Assembly: GCF_015472005.1 (NCBI RefSeq)
Contig: NZ_BMAQ01000039.1
Location: 1-59,026 of the forward strand
Length of the DNA stretch: 59,026 bases
Source: Insulibacter thermoxylanivorax
Lineage (GTDB): Bacteria > Bacillota > Bacilli > Paenibacillales > DA-C8
Direction: 5' to 3'
The position numbers and the translations under genes are program-made. The notes beneath the pieces were generated by a model, which did not search any database, was not told the origin of the DNA, and worked only from the letters and a program-made list of their open reading frames with translations. The stretch's first letter is position 1. Each line of letters starts with the position of its first letter. Positions 51,536-59,026 of the stretch are shown in pieces.

Positions 51536-51823
51536 TTAGTTCATATCCATGGCTCTCATTTTATCCAGCTCTTTTTTTCTTTTCTCACGAAGATAGGTTC
51601 GCCCGCTCTTCCATTCTCCCAACAGAAAAAGAAGTCCCAGCAGTAGAATCAGCACATATTTCATGACATGATCGATTTGGTTTGTGACAAACAGCCAAGT
51701 TATGAAGACTGCATAGGCCGCAGGAATAATCGCTCCCCAAAGTGCATGGTTCCTTGTTGAGAAGAAATATTGTGCACCCAACACACCTGCAGCAATAAAA
51801 ACGCCATAAAAACCAAGATCCAT
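51536..51823 (-). CDS. Small three-helix membrane protein, partner of DUF2089
   Basis: 95 residues from ATG 51823 (AAAGGGTTGAG upstream), with hydrophobic spans at about 5-22, 28-48 and 55-75 and a very basic C-terminal tail (LREKRKKELDK). The gene follows the DUF2089 gene directly (TAA then ATG), so they form an operon. No named function. The last 25 codons and terminator are duplicated at 42500-42650. Confidence 0.75.
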   Translation of the reverse strand: MDLGFYGVFIAAGVLGAQYFFSTRNHALWGAIIPAAYAVFITWLFVTNQIDHVMKYVLILLLGLLFLLGEWKSGRTYLREKRKKELDKMRAMDMN

Positions 51824-51824
51824 T

Positions 51825-52124
51825 TTACTTCTCAACCCTTTCATTTTTATATTTTTCTATGATCAATTTTGCATCTTCCATACTGATTCGATCATCAATG
51901 GCCAAACGTCTGATAAACTTAATAAATTCCTCGTTTTCCATCGAATCATTGATTTTAATTTTCTCGATTAAACGATCCAGCCTTAACCTAACGGTTGGAT
52001 AAGAGACTCCATAAAGTTTTGCAATTTCTTTCAAAGAACCTGAATTAAGAACAAAGTTTTTGATAAATTCTAGATCCTCGCTGTCCAAAGATAAAATCCA
52101 GTTTGGTATATGATTGTTGTCCAT
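51825..52124 (-). CDS. DUF2089-family putative regulator
   Basis: 99 residues, ATG after GGGAGG. The DUF2089 pattern is clear: LDSEDLEFIKNFVLNSGSLK, then YGVSYPTVRLRLDRLIEKI, which forms a HTH, and a C-terminal helical part ISMEDAKLIIEKY. Probably a DNA-binding regulator of itself and the adjacent membrane protein gene, as in many Bacilli. Confidence 0.82.
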   Translation of the reverse strand: MDNNHIPNWILSLDSEDLEFIKNFVLNSGSLKEIAKLYGVSYPTVRLRLDRLIEKIKINDSMENEEFIKFIRRLAIDDRISMEDAKLIIEKYKNERVEK

Positions 52125-52621
52125 ATGCCTCCCACCCTTTTATATTGTTAAACAAATGATAACATTATATTTAATAATATTCAACTTTATTTTAATTTTA
52201 TTAAATAAAATGTTTATTTTCAAGTTTTATATAAGAACCCCCTCGCAGCTGAGACAGTAAGGATATAAGAATCCTGCATTGAATAAATAATATGTTGCTC
52301 AAGTCATGTTTAATGGAAAAAGTATATGACAGAAGGAGAGAATAGAATATATTGAAATGGCAACAGAAACGATCGCAAATAAAAAAGGAATATATTACAG
52401 GACCCGTTCCAAACGATGTATATCAGTTTTTAATCTTTACCATGGATCAAATTCACCCATTTCTCGCATACATTTGCAGGAAAACGAAAAAAAGAAGCCG
52501 AGCAGGTAATCAAGGATCACTCCTGACACTCCTCGGCTTCTTGAACATTTTATATTTTCCCTCTATAGGATTTATTTAACGTGGATAAGACGGGGATTAT
52601 AAGATCCGTTTTGCCTCAACC
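52125..52621. other. AT-rich gap with the glmS terminator
   Basis: Contains the promoter of the DUF2089 gene and, at 52492-52542, the glmS terminator. A plus-strand frame at 52352-52579 has AAGGAGAG before its TTG but runs through the terminator and is not convincing. Confidence 0.5.
52492..52542 (-). terminator. Intrinsic terminator of the cdaA-cdaR-glmM-glmS block
   Basis: AAGAAGCCGAG pairs with CTCGGCTTCTT (11 bp), followed on the minus strand by TTTTTTC. Confidence 0.85.
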
Positions 52622-54451
52622 TCACTCCACCGTCACGCTCTTCGCCAGATTGCGCGGTTTATCCACATCGTTGCCTCTTGCCAGCGCTGCATAGTACGCC
52701 AACAGCTGCAGCGGCACAATAGCCAGGGCAGGCGTCAAGAGATCGAGCGTTCGCGGGATATAGAATACCTCATCCACGGACTTCTCCAGCTCCTCGTTGC
52801 CTTGAGCAGCGATGCCGATCACGTAAGCCCCGCGAGCGCGCACCTCGATGATATTGCTGATCGTCTTCTCCATCACCTCGGTCTGTGTCGCCAAAGCGAT
52901 GACCGGCGTCCCCTGCTCGATCAGCGCTAGTGTGCCGTGCTTCATCTCACCGGCGGCATAGGCTTCAGAATGAATATAAGAGATCTCCTTCAGTTTCAGC
53001 GACCCCTCCTGCGCTGCGGCATAGTCCAGACCCCGCCCGATGTAGAACAGATGCTCATGCTCTGCGAGCCGCTCAGCGGTCGCTCTGACCCGCTCCGACT
53101 GGTCGAGGAGTGCTTGTACCTGCTCAGGCAGTTGCCGCATATGCTTCAGGATCTCAACGATGCTGGAGCGGTCCATCGTCCCCATCAGCTGTGCGAAGTG
53201 CATCCCCAGCAGATAGAAGACGATGAGCTGAGTAGTATAGGCCTTCGTCGAAGCGACGGCGATCTCCGGCCCTGCCCAGGTGATGATACAATCGTCCGCT
53301 TCCCGGGCCGCCGAACTGCCGACAACATTCGTAATGGCGATCACGCGGGCGCCCTGCCGCTTCGCTTCCCGCAGCGCAGCCAGCGTATCCGCCGTCTCCC
53401 CCGATTGGCTGACGACGATGACGAGCGTATGCTCATTGATAATCGGATTGCGGTAGCGATATTCCGAAGCCACTTCTACCGTCGTCGGGACCCGCACCAT
53501 CTGTTCCATCACCTGCCTGCCGACCAATCCCGCATGATAAGCCGTTCCGCAAGCGACGATCTGGATATGCTGAATCCTGCGCAGCTGCTCCGCGGTCAGG
53601 CGTACCTCATCGAGAATCACTCGTGAATCGGATTCGTTGATTCTTGCACCCATCGTATCGCGATATGCCTTCGGCTGTTCATGGATTTCCTTCAACATAA
53701 AATGATCATATCCGGCCTTTTCTGCCGTTTGCACATCCCAGTCGACATAAACCATTTCCCGGGTAATTAGATTCCCCTCGATCGTCATCAAATCGACACC
53801 GTCATTCGTCAGCACCGCCATCTCACCGTCGTTCAGAATATACACATCCCGCGTATATTCGAGAATCGCTGGAATATCGGAACCGATAAAATTTTCCCCT
53901 CGACCGATGCCGATGATCAGCGGACTCGCTAAGCGCACAGCGATCAGCTTATCCGGTTCTTCACTGCACAATACCGCCAGTGCATAGGCGCCGCGCATCC
54001 GTTTCACCGCACGGCGTACCGTCGACACGATATCCCCGTCATACAGATCCGCAAGCAGATGGGCGATCACTTCCGTATCCGTCTCCGAGACGAAGGAGTA
54101 CCCCTTTGACTGCAGCTCTTCCTTAAGCGGGAGATAATTCTCGATGATGCCGTTATGCACAACCGAGATCTTCCCCTCCCTGTCCTTATGCGGATGAGCA
54201 TTCACCTCCGAAGGTCCGCCATGGGTTGCCCAGCGCGTATGGCCGATCCCGATCCGTCCATGCAGCGGCCGTGATCGCAGTCTGCCTTCCAGGACCGCTA
54301 ATCGCCCCTGTGCTTTCTCCACTTGCATGCCCTGATCCGTAACCACTGCGATCCCTGTTGAGTCATAGCCGCGATATTCCAGCTTCCTGAGACCGTTCAA
54401 TAGAATGTCTTGCGCATTGCGATGACCGATATATCCTATGATGCCGCACAT
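52622..54451 (-). CDS. glmS: Glutamine-fructose-6-phosphate aminotransferase (isomerizing)
   Basis: 609 residues, the standard length. N-terminal glutaminase starting CGIIGYIGHRNA (Cys2 nucleophile after Met removal; HTRWATHG), then two SIS domains (VSQSGETADT, STKAYTTQ) and the end KPRNLAKSVTVE. It makes glucosamine-6-phosphate, the entry to UDP-GlcNAc and peptidoglycan. GGAGGG precedes the ATG. Feedback control by the glmS ribozyme in its 5' UTR. Confidence 0.97.
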   Translation of the reverse strand: MCGIIGYIGHRNAQDILLNGLRKLEYRGYDSTGIAVVTDQGMQVEKAQGRLAVLEGRLRSRPLHGRIGIGHTRWATHGGPSEVNAHPHKDREGKISVVHNGIIENYLPLKEELQSKGYSFVSETDTEVIAHLLADLYDGDIVSTVRRAVKRMRGAYALAVLCSEEPDKLIAVRLASPLIIGIGRGENFIGSDIPAILEYTRDVYILNDGEMAVLTNDGVDLMTIEGNLITREMVYVDWDVQTAEKAGYDHFMLKEIHEQPKAYRDTMGARINESDSRVILDEVRLTAEQLRRIQHIQIVACGTAYHAGLVGRQVMEQMVRVPTTVEVASEYRYRNPIINEHTLVIVVSQSGETADTLAALREAKRQGARVIAITNVVGSSAAREADDCIITWAGPEIAVASTKAYTTQLIVFYLLGMHFAQLMGTMDRSSIVEILKHMRQLPEQVQALLDQSERVRATAERLAEHEHLFYIGRGLDYAAAQEGSLKLKEISYIHSEAYAAGEMKHGTLALIEQGTPVIALATQTEVMEKTISNIIEVRARGAYVIGIAAQGNEELEKSVDEVFYIPRTLDLLTPALAIVPLQLLAYYAALARGNDVDKPRNLAKSVTVE

Positions 54452-54501
54452 CGATTGAATCCCTCCAACTCCTATATGCTAAATTGACAACACGAAACCA
54501 G

Positions 54502-54525
54502 GCATCCGATCTGGATGCTTTTTTT
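54502..54525 (+). terminator. Hairpin with T-run on the strand opposite glmS
   Basis: GCATCC/GGATGC with a 5-base loop then seven T on the plus strand, just upstream of glmS. It cannot terminate glmS itself; it may end an antisense transcript or be a UTR hairpin. Confidence 0.45.
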
Positions 54526-54560
54526 CATAACCATATTAACAATAAACATTTTGAAGATTT

Positions 54561-54590
54561 CTGTTGATTAAGTTGCTGTTGATTAAGTTG
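54561..54590. repeat. Perfect 15-bp tandem duplication in the glmS 5' UTR
   Basis: CTGTTGATTAAGTTG occurs twice head to tail between ribozyme and glmS. Confidence 0.85.
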
Positions 54591-54843
54591 CAGTAAGCCG
54601 CTTAAACCATAGAATCCGTTCAACCGATCTCGCAATGATAAAGCTGGGTCACCTTATCGTGAGCAGGTGACCCGCAGCCTCCGATCTAATCTAATCTCTA
54701 TTAACCGTTTCTGACGGTTTCCGACTCTCATTTCCCCCTAATTCTATATTCTATGTCTTTAAACGGCGCCCAGCATGTTCCGTCCCATTCATGCATGCTG
54801 GTTCTATCGATTCATCGATCTACATACACAGATCTCTGCATCT

Positions 54844-55066
54844 GTCAGAGCTTTGGCCGGCAAGTCGCCCTGCCGTTTTGGTCTCTAACTCACAGCCCGA
54901 TGCCTGGGCTGGAAGGTCCCCGCCGAAACATCCGAACACCTTCACCTCGTCAACTTATGAAGCGCGGCTTCCACCGTCCGATCGTCCGCGCTGCTTCAGG
55001 CTCTCTAGATCCGTGCGATCTACACAGTCTGCTTAATAGGCGAAGCCCGTCATAAGTTCTGGCGCT
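54844..55066 (-). ncRNA. glmS ribozyme/riboswitch with extended P1
   Basis: On the minus strand, AGCGCCAGAACTTATGA begins at 55066 with cleavage expected 5' of the G in GCGCC. The core GTTGACGAGGTGAAGG ... TTTCGGCGGGGACCTTC and the P4 hairpin region CAAAACGGCAGGGCGACTTG ... CCAAAG flanked by GTTAGAG/CTCTGAC follow. Glucosamine-6-phosphate acts as cofactor for self-cleavage, which lowers glmS expression. P1 (AACTTATGA/TCATAAGTT) encloses about 90 nt, far more than in the B. anthracis type. Confidence 0.93.
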
Positions 55067-55182
55067 TAAGAATGAAGTTTCTGCGATCCTCCTTTCTATT
55101 CTTTAGTCATTCCCATTTTATGCTTAGCCGGGAACTTTCGCAACTGTCATTTATAGTCATACTCCATCCTCAAACAAATTAA

Positions 55183-55224
55183 GACGCCCCTCAAACATCA
55201 GCTGTGCCGTGTTTGAGAGGCGTC
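55183..55224 (-). terminator. Terminator between glmM and glmS
   Basis: GACGCCTCTCAAACA pairs with TGTTTGAGGGGCGTC (one G-T pair), then TTAATTTGTTT. It separates glmS from the cdaA-cdaR-glmM operon. Confidence 0.8.
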
Positions 55225-55256
55225 CTCCCATCAACATCGAATCCGTCAATCTATTG

Positions 55257-56597
55257 CTATTGCAGCTCTTCGCGAATCACTTCGGCGATCTCATTCGCAT
55301 ACTGTTCGATCAATTCCTTCTCCGGTCCCTCGACCATGACGCGAATGAGCGACTCCGTCCCCGAAGGCCGGACCAGCACGCGTCCGTTGCCTTCTAACTT
55401 AGCTTCCGCTTGTTGGACGGCTTTCGCGATTCTTTCATTGCCTTCGTACTTGCTCTTATCCGCCACGCGCACGTTCACCAGAACTTGCGGATATTTGGTC
55501 ATCACCTTCTTCAACTCACTGAGCGGCTTGCCGGAGCCAATGATGGTATCAGCCAGCTGCAGGGACGTCAAGATGCCGTCTCCTGTCGTGCTGTAGTCCA
55601 AGAAGATCACATGCCCCGATTGCTCGCCGCCGAGATTATAACCGCCTTTTCGCATCTCTTCCATCACATATCGGTCGCCGACGGCCGTCTGAGCAGATCT
55701 GATCCCCAGACCTTCGAGGGCTTTGTAGAATCCGAGGTTACTCATCACGGTGGACACGATCGTACGATGCTTTAAGCGGCCTTCCCGATCCATAGCCGCG
55801 CCGCATATGCTCAAGATGTAATCCCCATCGACCTCTTCGCCCATCTCATCGACGGCGATGAGCCGGTCCGCATCCCCGTCATAGGATAGTCCGAAGTCCG
55901 CCTTATGACGCAGCACTTCCTGCTTAAGCTGCTCCGGATGCGTGCTGCCGCAGTTCAGGTTGATGTTCAGTCCATCGGGCTCATGATGAATCGTGATGAC
56001 CTCAGCGCCTAATTCTCTGAAGACCAGCGGCGCTAATTCATATGCAGCGCCGTTCGCACAGTCCATGACGATCTTCGTGCCTTTGAAGGAATGCTTCACC
56101 GTTGTCTTCAGATATTCCAGATATCGAAACTTGGCATGTTCATGATTGGTCACCGTACCGAGGCCGGCGCCGATCGGGCGAGGCAGCTGATCTTCTTCCT
56201 CATCCAGCAGGCGCTCAATCTCGAACTCTGTTTCATCGGACAGTTTAAATCCATCGCTGCCGAAAATTTTGATCCCATTGTCCTCCACTGGATTATGGGA
56301 AGCTGAGATCATGACCCCTGCATCAGCCCTCATCACGCGCGTCAGATAGGCGACGCAAGGAGTGGTTACGACCCCCAGGCGGACGACGTGCGCACCGATC
56401 GAGAGCAGCCCCGCTGTTAATGCCGCCTCCAGCATAGGACCGGAGATGCGGGTATCCATGCCGATCAGCACCGTGGGTTTCTCTGCCCGCCTCGTTAATA
56501 CATAACCTCCGCAGCGGCCTATTCGATAAGCCAATTCAGGTGTTAGTTCTTGGTTTGCGACGCCGCGCACGCCGTCAGTGCCGAAATACTTCCCCAT
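55257..56597 (-). CDS. glmM: Phosphoglucosamine mutase
   Basis: 446 residues. Starts [12 protein letters not shown], with the active-site serine in MISASHNP (about Ser100), the metal loop DGDADR (about 240) and the phosphate-binding end [12 protein letters not shown]. It converts glucosamine-6-P to glucosamine-1-P. Located between cdaR and glmS as in most Bacillota, where GlmM also interacts with and inhibits CdaA. Confidence 0.97.
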   Translation of the reverse strand: MGKYFGTDGVRGVANQELTPELAYRIGRCGGYVLTRRAEKPTVLIGMDTRISGPMLEAALTAGLLSIGAHVVRLGVVTTPCVAYLTRVMRADAGVMISASHNPVEDNGIKIFGSDGFKLSDETEFEIERLLDEEEDQLPRPIGAGLGTVTNHEHAKFRYLEYLKTTVKHSFKGTKIVMDCANGAAYELAPLVFRELGAEVITIHHEPDGLNINLNCGSTHPEQLKQEVLRHKADFGLSYDGDADRLIAVDEMGEEVDGDYILSICGAAMDREGRLKHRTIVSTVMSNLGFYKALEGLGIRSAQTAVGDRYVMEEMRKGGYNLGGEQSGHVIFLDYSTTGDGILTSLQLADTIIGSGKPLSELKKVMTKYPQVLVNVRVADKSKYEGNERIAKAVQQAEAKLEGNGRVLVRPSGTESLIRVMVEGPEKELIEQYANEIAEVIREELQ

Positions 56598-56697
56598 ATT
56601 TCGCTCTCCTCTGCGTTAAAGTCTAGTCTTCATATCATGCGTAAGTATAGATATTATCTATGCTCAGAACGGGGGCTCTGTGCTTGTATGCGGCAAG

Positions 56698-58125
56698 TCA
56701 GCCGGTGTTGGCCGTGCTTCTCGGCTCACCTGCCGTCCTTTCATCATCAGTCGTCTCTTCACTGGGCTGATTCCCGGTGTCCTGGTTCCCGCCTCGATCG
56801 CTGTCTGGATCGTCGGTCCGTCTATCCTCCGGCGGCTGCTCAGGCTTCGTAACAACCGATTCAGGTTCTTCATGAACAGGACCGGAAGTTTGCTCAGAAG
56901 CCTCCGTTACCGTGACGCTCACCCGCAGATCATCAGCTGCTGCCAATTCGATAAAACGCGGGAGATTCACTCTCAGAGGCAGTACATAGCTTCCCGGCGC
57001 GATATTGCTGACATCCAGGATCACTTGCACATCTCCTGCTGTCAAACGGCTGACGAGCGCCTCCGCCCCCTCAACGGTGAGCGAGATCGTTCCGCTCTCC
57101 GGAGAAGTGATCGCTATCTCATAATCACCCTGTTCCCCGAACAACCGGATCGGCACCGCCTCGAAGGTGCGCTGCACCGTCGGTTCCACATCGATGGCGA
57201 CGCGGACCTCTCTAGGTTCTACACTCGTGATCTGATTCATCAGCGGAATCTCGAGGGTCAGCGTCTGGTCCGCTGTAATCCGCGACAGGTCCACCACGAC
57301 CCCTTCATAGAAATCGATGGCATCGATCACTTCCTGCGGTCCGGTGATCGTGACGAATTCAACGTCCTGACTGACACCGGCAACGCTGAGCCCCTGCGGC
57401 GGTCGGCCGATATAGCTCACTTGCAGCGGCACAGAGCGTATCGGCGGCGTGATTGGAACCTCTACGCTGACGATCGACGGACTGATCGCCACATCCTCCA
57501 GCAGCTTGCCTGACGCATCATAAGCTTCCAGCTTCACTTCCCGGACGATGGTCTCCGCAGCTCCGTGAATATCGATCTTGCCGCGGATGCTGTGTATCGC
57601 ATCTAGTCGGCTTGCAGGCACCGTAGCGTGTACCCTGGACGGATTGGCCACAGGCACCCCCGCCTTTAAGCCTTCTGCCGGCGTACCGATCAGTTCGATG
57701 ATCACGTCGAATTGCTTCGTCTCCATCCGCTCGATCGTCACCGTCACGACATCCGGATCCAGCGTAACCTCCACGCCCCGCGGAAAGTTCTGCGCCGTCA
57801 GTTCCACTTCATGGATCCCTTCCGTCAAACCCGTCAGGTCAGCGATAATCGCATACTGTGAATTAGGAATTCGGTTCAGTGCCGATGACGTACCCTGCAC
57901 ATGAACGTCAACCCCTTCCGGTTCGATCGAGCTGAGATAATACTGCTCAGTATCCAAACCGACAGGGGTTACCTTGGCATCGACGATCGTATCCGTTTGG
58001 AGTACGGGATTGTTCGGCCTAACATTGATCTGCTCATAATTCAAACGAACGACCAGCCATAGCAAGACCCCTAACAACAAAGCGACCACCCGGACGAAGT
58101 TTGTGTTGTTCAACAATCTATCCAC
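56698..58125 (-). CDS. cdaR: CdaR (YbbR-domain) regulator of the c-di-AMP cyclase
   Basis: 475 residues. One N-terminal membrane helix (about 11-27) then four YbbR repeats outside the cell and a long acidic, Gln/Thr/Glu-rich disordered tail (about 405-475). The GTG start overlaps the end of cdaA by eight bases. CdaR binds CdaA and modulates c-di-AMP synthesis. The tail is longer than I expect for the family. Confidence 0.93.
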   Translation of the reverse strand: MDRLLNNTNFVRVVALLLGVLLWLVVRLNYEQINVRPNNPVLQTDTIVDAKVTPVGLDTEQYYLSSIEPEGVDVHVQGTSSALNRIPNSQYAIIADLTGLTEGIHEVELTAQNFPRGVEVTLDPDVVTVTIERMETKQFDVIIELIGTPAEGLKAGVPVANPSRVHATVPASRLDAIHSIRGKIDIHGAAETIVREVKLEAYDASGKLLEDVAISPSIVSVEVPITPPIRSVPLQVSYIGRPPQGLSVAGVSQDVEFVTITGPQEVIDAIDFYEGVVVDLSRITADQTLTLEIPLMNQITSVEPREVRVAIDVEPTVQRTFEAVPIRLFGEQGDYEIAITSPESGTISLTVEGAEALVSRLTAGDVQVILDVSNIAPGSYVLPLRVNLPRFIELAAADDLRVSVTVTEASEQTSGPVHEEPESVVTKPEQPPEDRRTDDPDSDRGGNQDTGNQPSEETTDDERTAGEPRSTANTG

Positions 58126-58927
58126 GGCGGCCTCTCCTTCTCCAGAATGGTTTCTTGCTGTTGTCTTTGTTAGGCCTCAGCTCTTCAAACAGCTTCGAGA
58201 TCAGCGATTCTTCCTTGATATCGCGGACAACTTGTCCATTGATCGACAAAGAAATCTGCCCCGTCTCTTCTGATACGACCAGTACGACAGCATCGGATAC
58301 CTCCGTCATACCGATAGCTGCGCGATGGCGGGTTCCTAACTCCTTACTGATGAAGGGATTCTCCGACAGAGGCAGGTAACAGCCCGCTGCCATGATCTGA
58401 TTGCCGCTGATGATGACCGCTCCATCATGCAATGGAGTGTTCGGAATGAAGATATTGATAAGCAGTTCGGAACTTATATTCGAATTCAGCTTGGTACCGG
58501 ATTCGATCACATCCATCAGCCCCGTCTCTCGTTCGAACACGATTAGCGCACCGATCTTGTTCTTCGAGAAATAGTTCAGCGCCTTGATCACTTCAGCGAT
58601 GAGCGTCTTAAACTCCGTGTCCTCGGCGTTAGATGAACGAGAGAAGAGCGTCCCCCGTCCAAGCTGTTCCAGAGCCCGTCTTAGTTCCGGCTGGAAGATG
58701 ATGATGATCGCAAGCACCCCGAAGGTAAACGCCTGATTCATCAACCAGTTCAATGTATGCAGCTGAAAAGCCACACTCAATCCCCATGCGATGAGGAGGA
58801 CGAAGATCCCCCTTAGAAGTTGGACTGCCCGGGTTCCGCGCACCAGCATGATCAGCTTGTAAATGACATAACTGACGATGAGAATATCGATGATGTCCCA
58901 CACTCTTATATTAGTCCACAATTCCAT
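58118..58927 (-). CDS. cdaA: Diadenylate cyclase CdaA (DacA)
   Basis: 269 residues from ATG 58927 (GGAGG seven bases upstream). Three N-terminal membrane helices (about 10-85) precede the DAC domain with the DGA motif in PLHDGAVII and the RHR motif in GTRHRAAIG. It condenses two ATP to c-di-AMP, which controls potassium and osmolyte uptake and cell-wall homeostasis. First gene of the block in the window; anything upstream lies outside. Confidence 0.96.
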   Translation of the reverse strand: MELWTNIRVWDIIDILIVSYVIYKLIMLVRGTRAVQLLRGIFVLLIAWGLSVAFQLHTLNWLMNQAFTFGVLAIIIIFQPELRRALEQLGRGTLFSRSSNAEDTEFKTLIAEVIKALNYFSKNKIGALIVFERETGLMDVIESGTKLNSNISSELLINIFIPNTPLHDGAVIISGNQIMAAGCYLPLSENPFISKELGTRHRAAIGMTEVSDAVVLVVSEETGQISLSINGQVVRDIKEESLISKLFEELRPNKDNSKKPFWRRRGRRG

Positions 58928-59026
58928 CGTCAATCCTCCACCCGGACGTTTGCTTTCTTCAACTTCATGAAACCTTCATGAAATTTGAGTTCTTTCTCTA
59001 TTTTATACAGTTCCAAACAATCCCGC

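Noticed and set aside
52352-52579. 75-codon plus-strand frame with AAGGAGAG before a TTG
   Set aside because: The second half is the glmS terminator and the protein has no recognisable features; kept only as a remark.

Overview
The window looks like the chromosome of a moderately GC-rich, Gram-positive endospore-former of the Bacillota, most likely Paenibacillaceae. This is inferred from gene content: cdaA-cdaR-glmM-glmS with a glmS ribozyme, a YesM/YesN-controlled sugar ABC transporter, YuzB, GshF, type II NADH dehydrogenase, Shine-Dalgarno (SD) sites close to AGGAGG and frequent TTG/GTG starts. No rRNA, tRNA or CRISPR array was recognised.

Layout. 1-0.6 kb: a micro-operon of three tiny overlapping genes. 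0.9-8 kb: DEDDh exonuclease, azlCD, a MATE exporter, NDH-2 with a DUF1641 partner, and a two-domain VOC dioxygenase. 8.3-10 kb: a TrhO-like protein without its rhodanese domain, a cysteine-rich HTH regulator and yuzB. 10-15.5 kb: a two-component system and the MacB-like ABC/FtsX exporter it probably controls. 15.5-17.7 kb: an antibiotic-resistance-type ABC-F gene behind a leader that reads as a ribosome-mediated attenuator (short leader peptide, two mutually exclusive helices, intrinsic terminator). 17.8-27 kb: a DsbA-like lipoprotein, uppP, the yesMN sugar ABC operon, an L,D-transpeptidase and a decayed HAD phosphatase. 27-31.3 kb: cadCA, mmcQ, a small Asn-rich protein and seven degenerate tandem repeats at 50-51 bp spacing. 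31.3-39.4 kb: gshF; a maltose acetyltransferase gene split by an AT-rich Tn554-family remnant carrying an AAC(6')-like gene; a TipA-type MerR regulator divergent from a Tet(M)-like ribosome-protection GTPase.

40-52.5 kb is a mosaic accessory region. A CPA2 antiporter gene has an inverted 5'-end copy 9.6 kb away. Between the copies lie a decayed crcB with its leader, several frameshifted genes (DUF6508 neighbourhood, an MCP, an unknown), a Uma2 fragment, a cupin gene, an intact fluoride-riboswitch-crcB1-crcB2 unit, and an arsenic operon (arsR-ACR3-arsC, with ynfA and a CopZ-like fragment upstream). A DUF2089/membrane-protein pair follows. 52.6-59 kb is the conserved cell-envelope and c-di-AMP block (glmS, ribozyme, glmM, cdaR, cdaA).

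A theme of the window is stress and toxicant defence: translation-targeting antibiotics (ABC-F, Tet-like GTPase, AAC(6')-like), metals and metalloids (cadCA, ars), fluoride (crcB), drugs (MATE, FtsX exporter) and thiol redox (gshF, DsbA-like). Much of it appears to be controlled by RNA leaders or dyad operators visible in the sequence. Functions are assigned by recognising motifs by eye; no database search was run.
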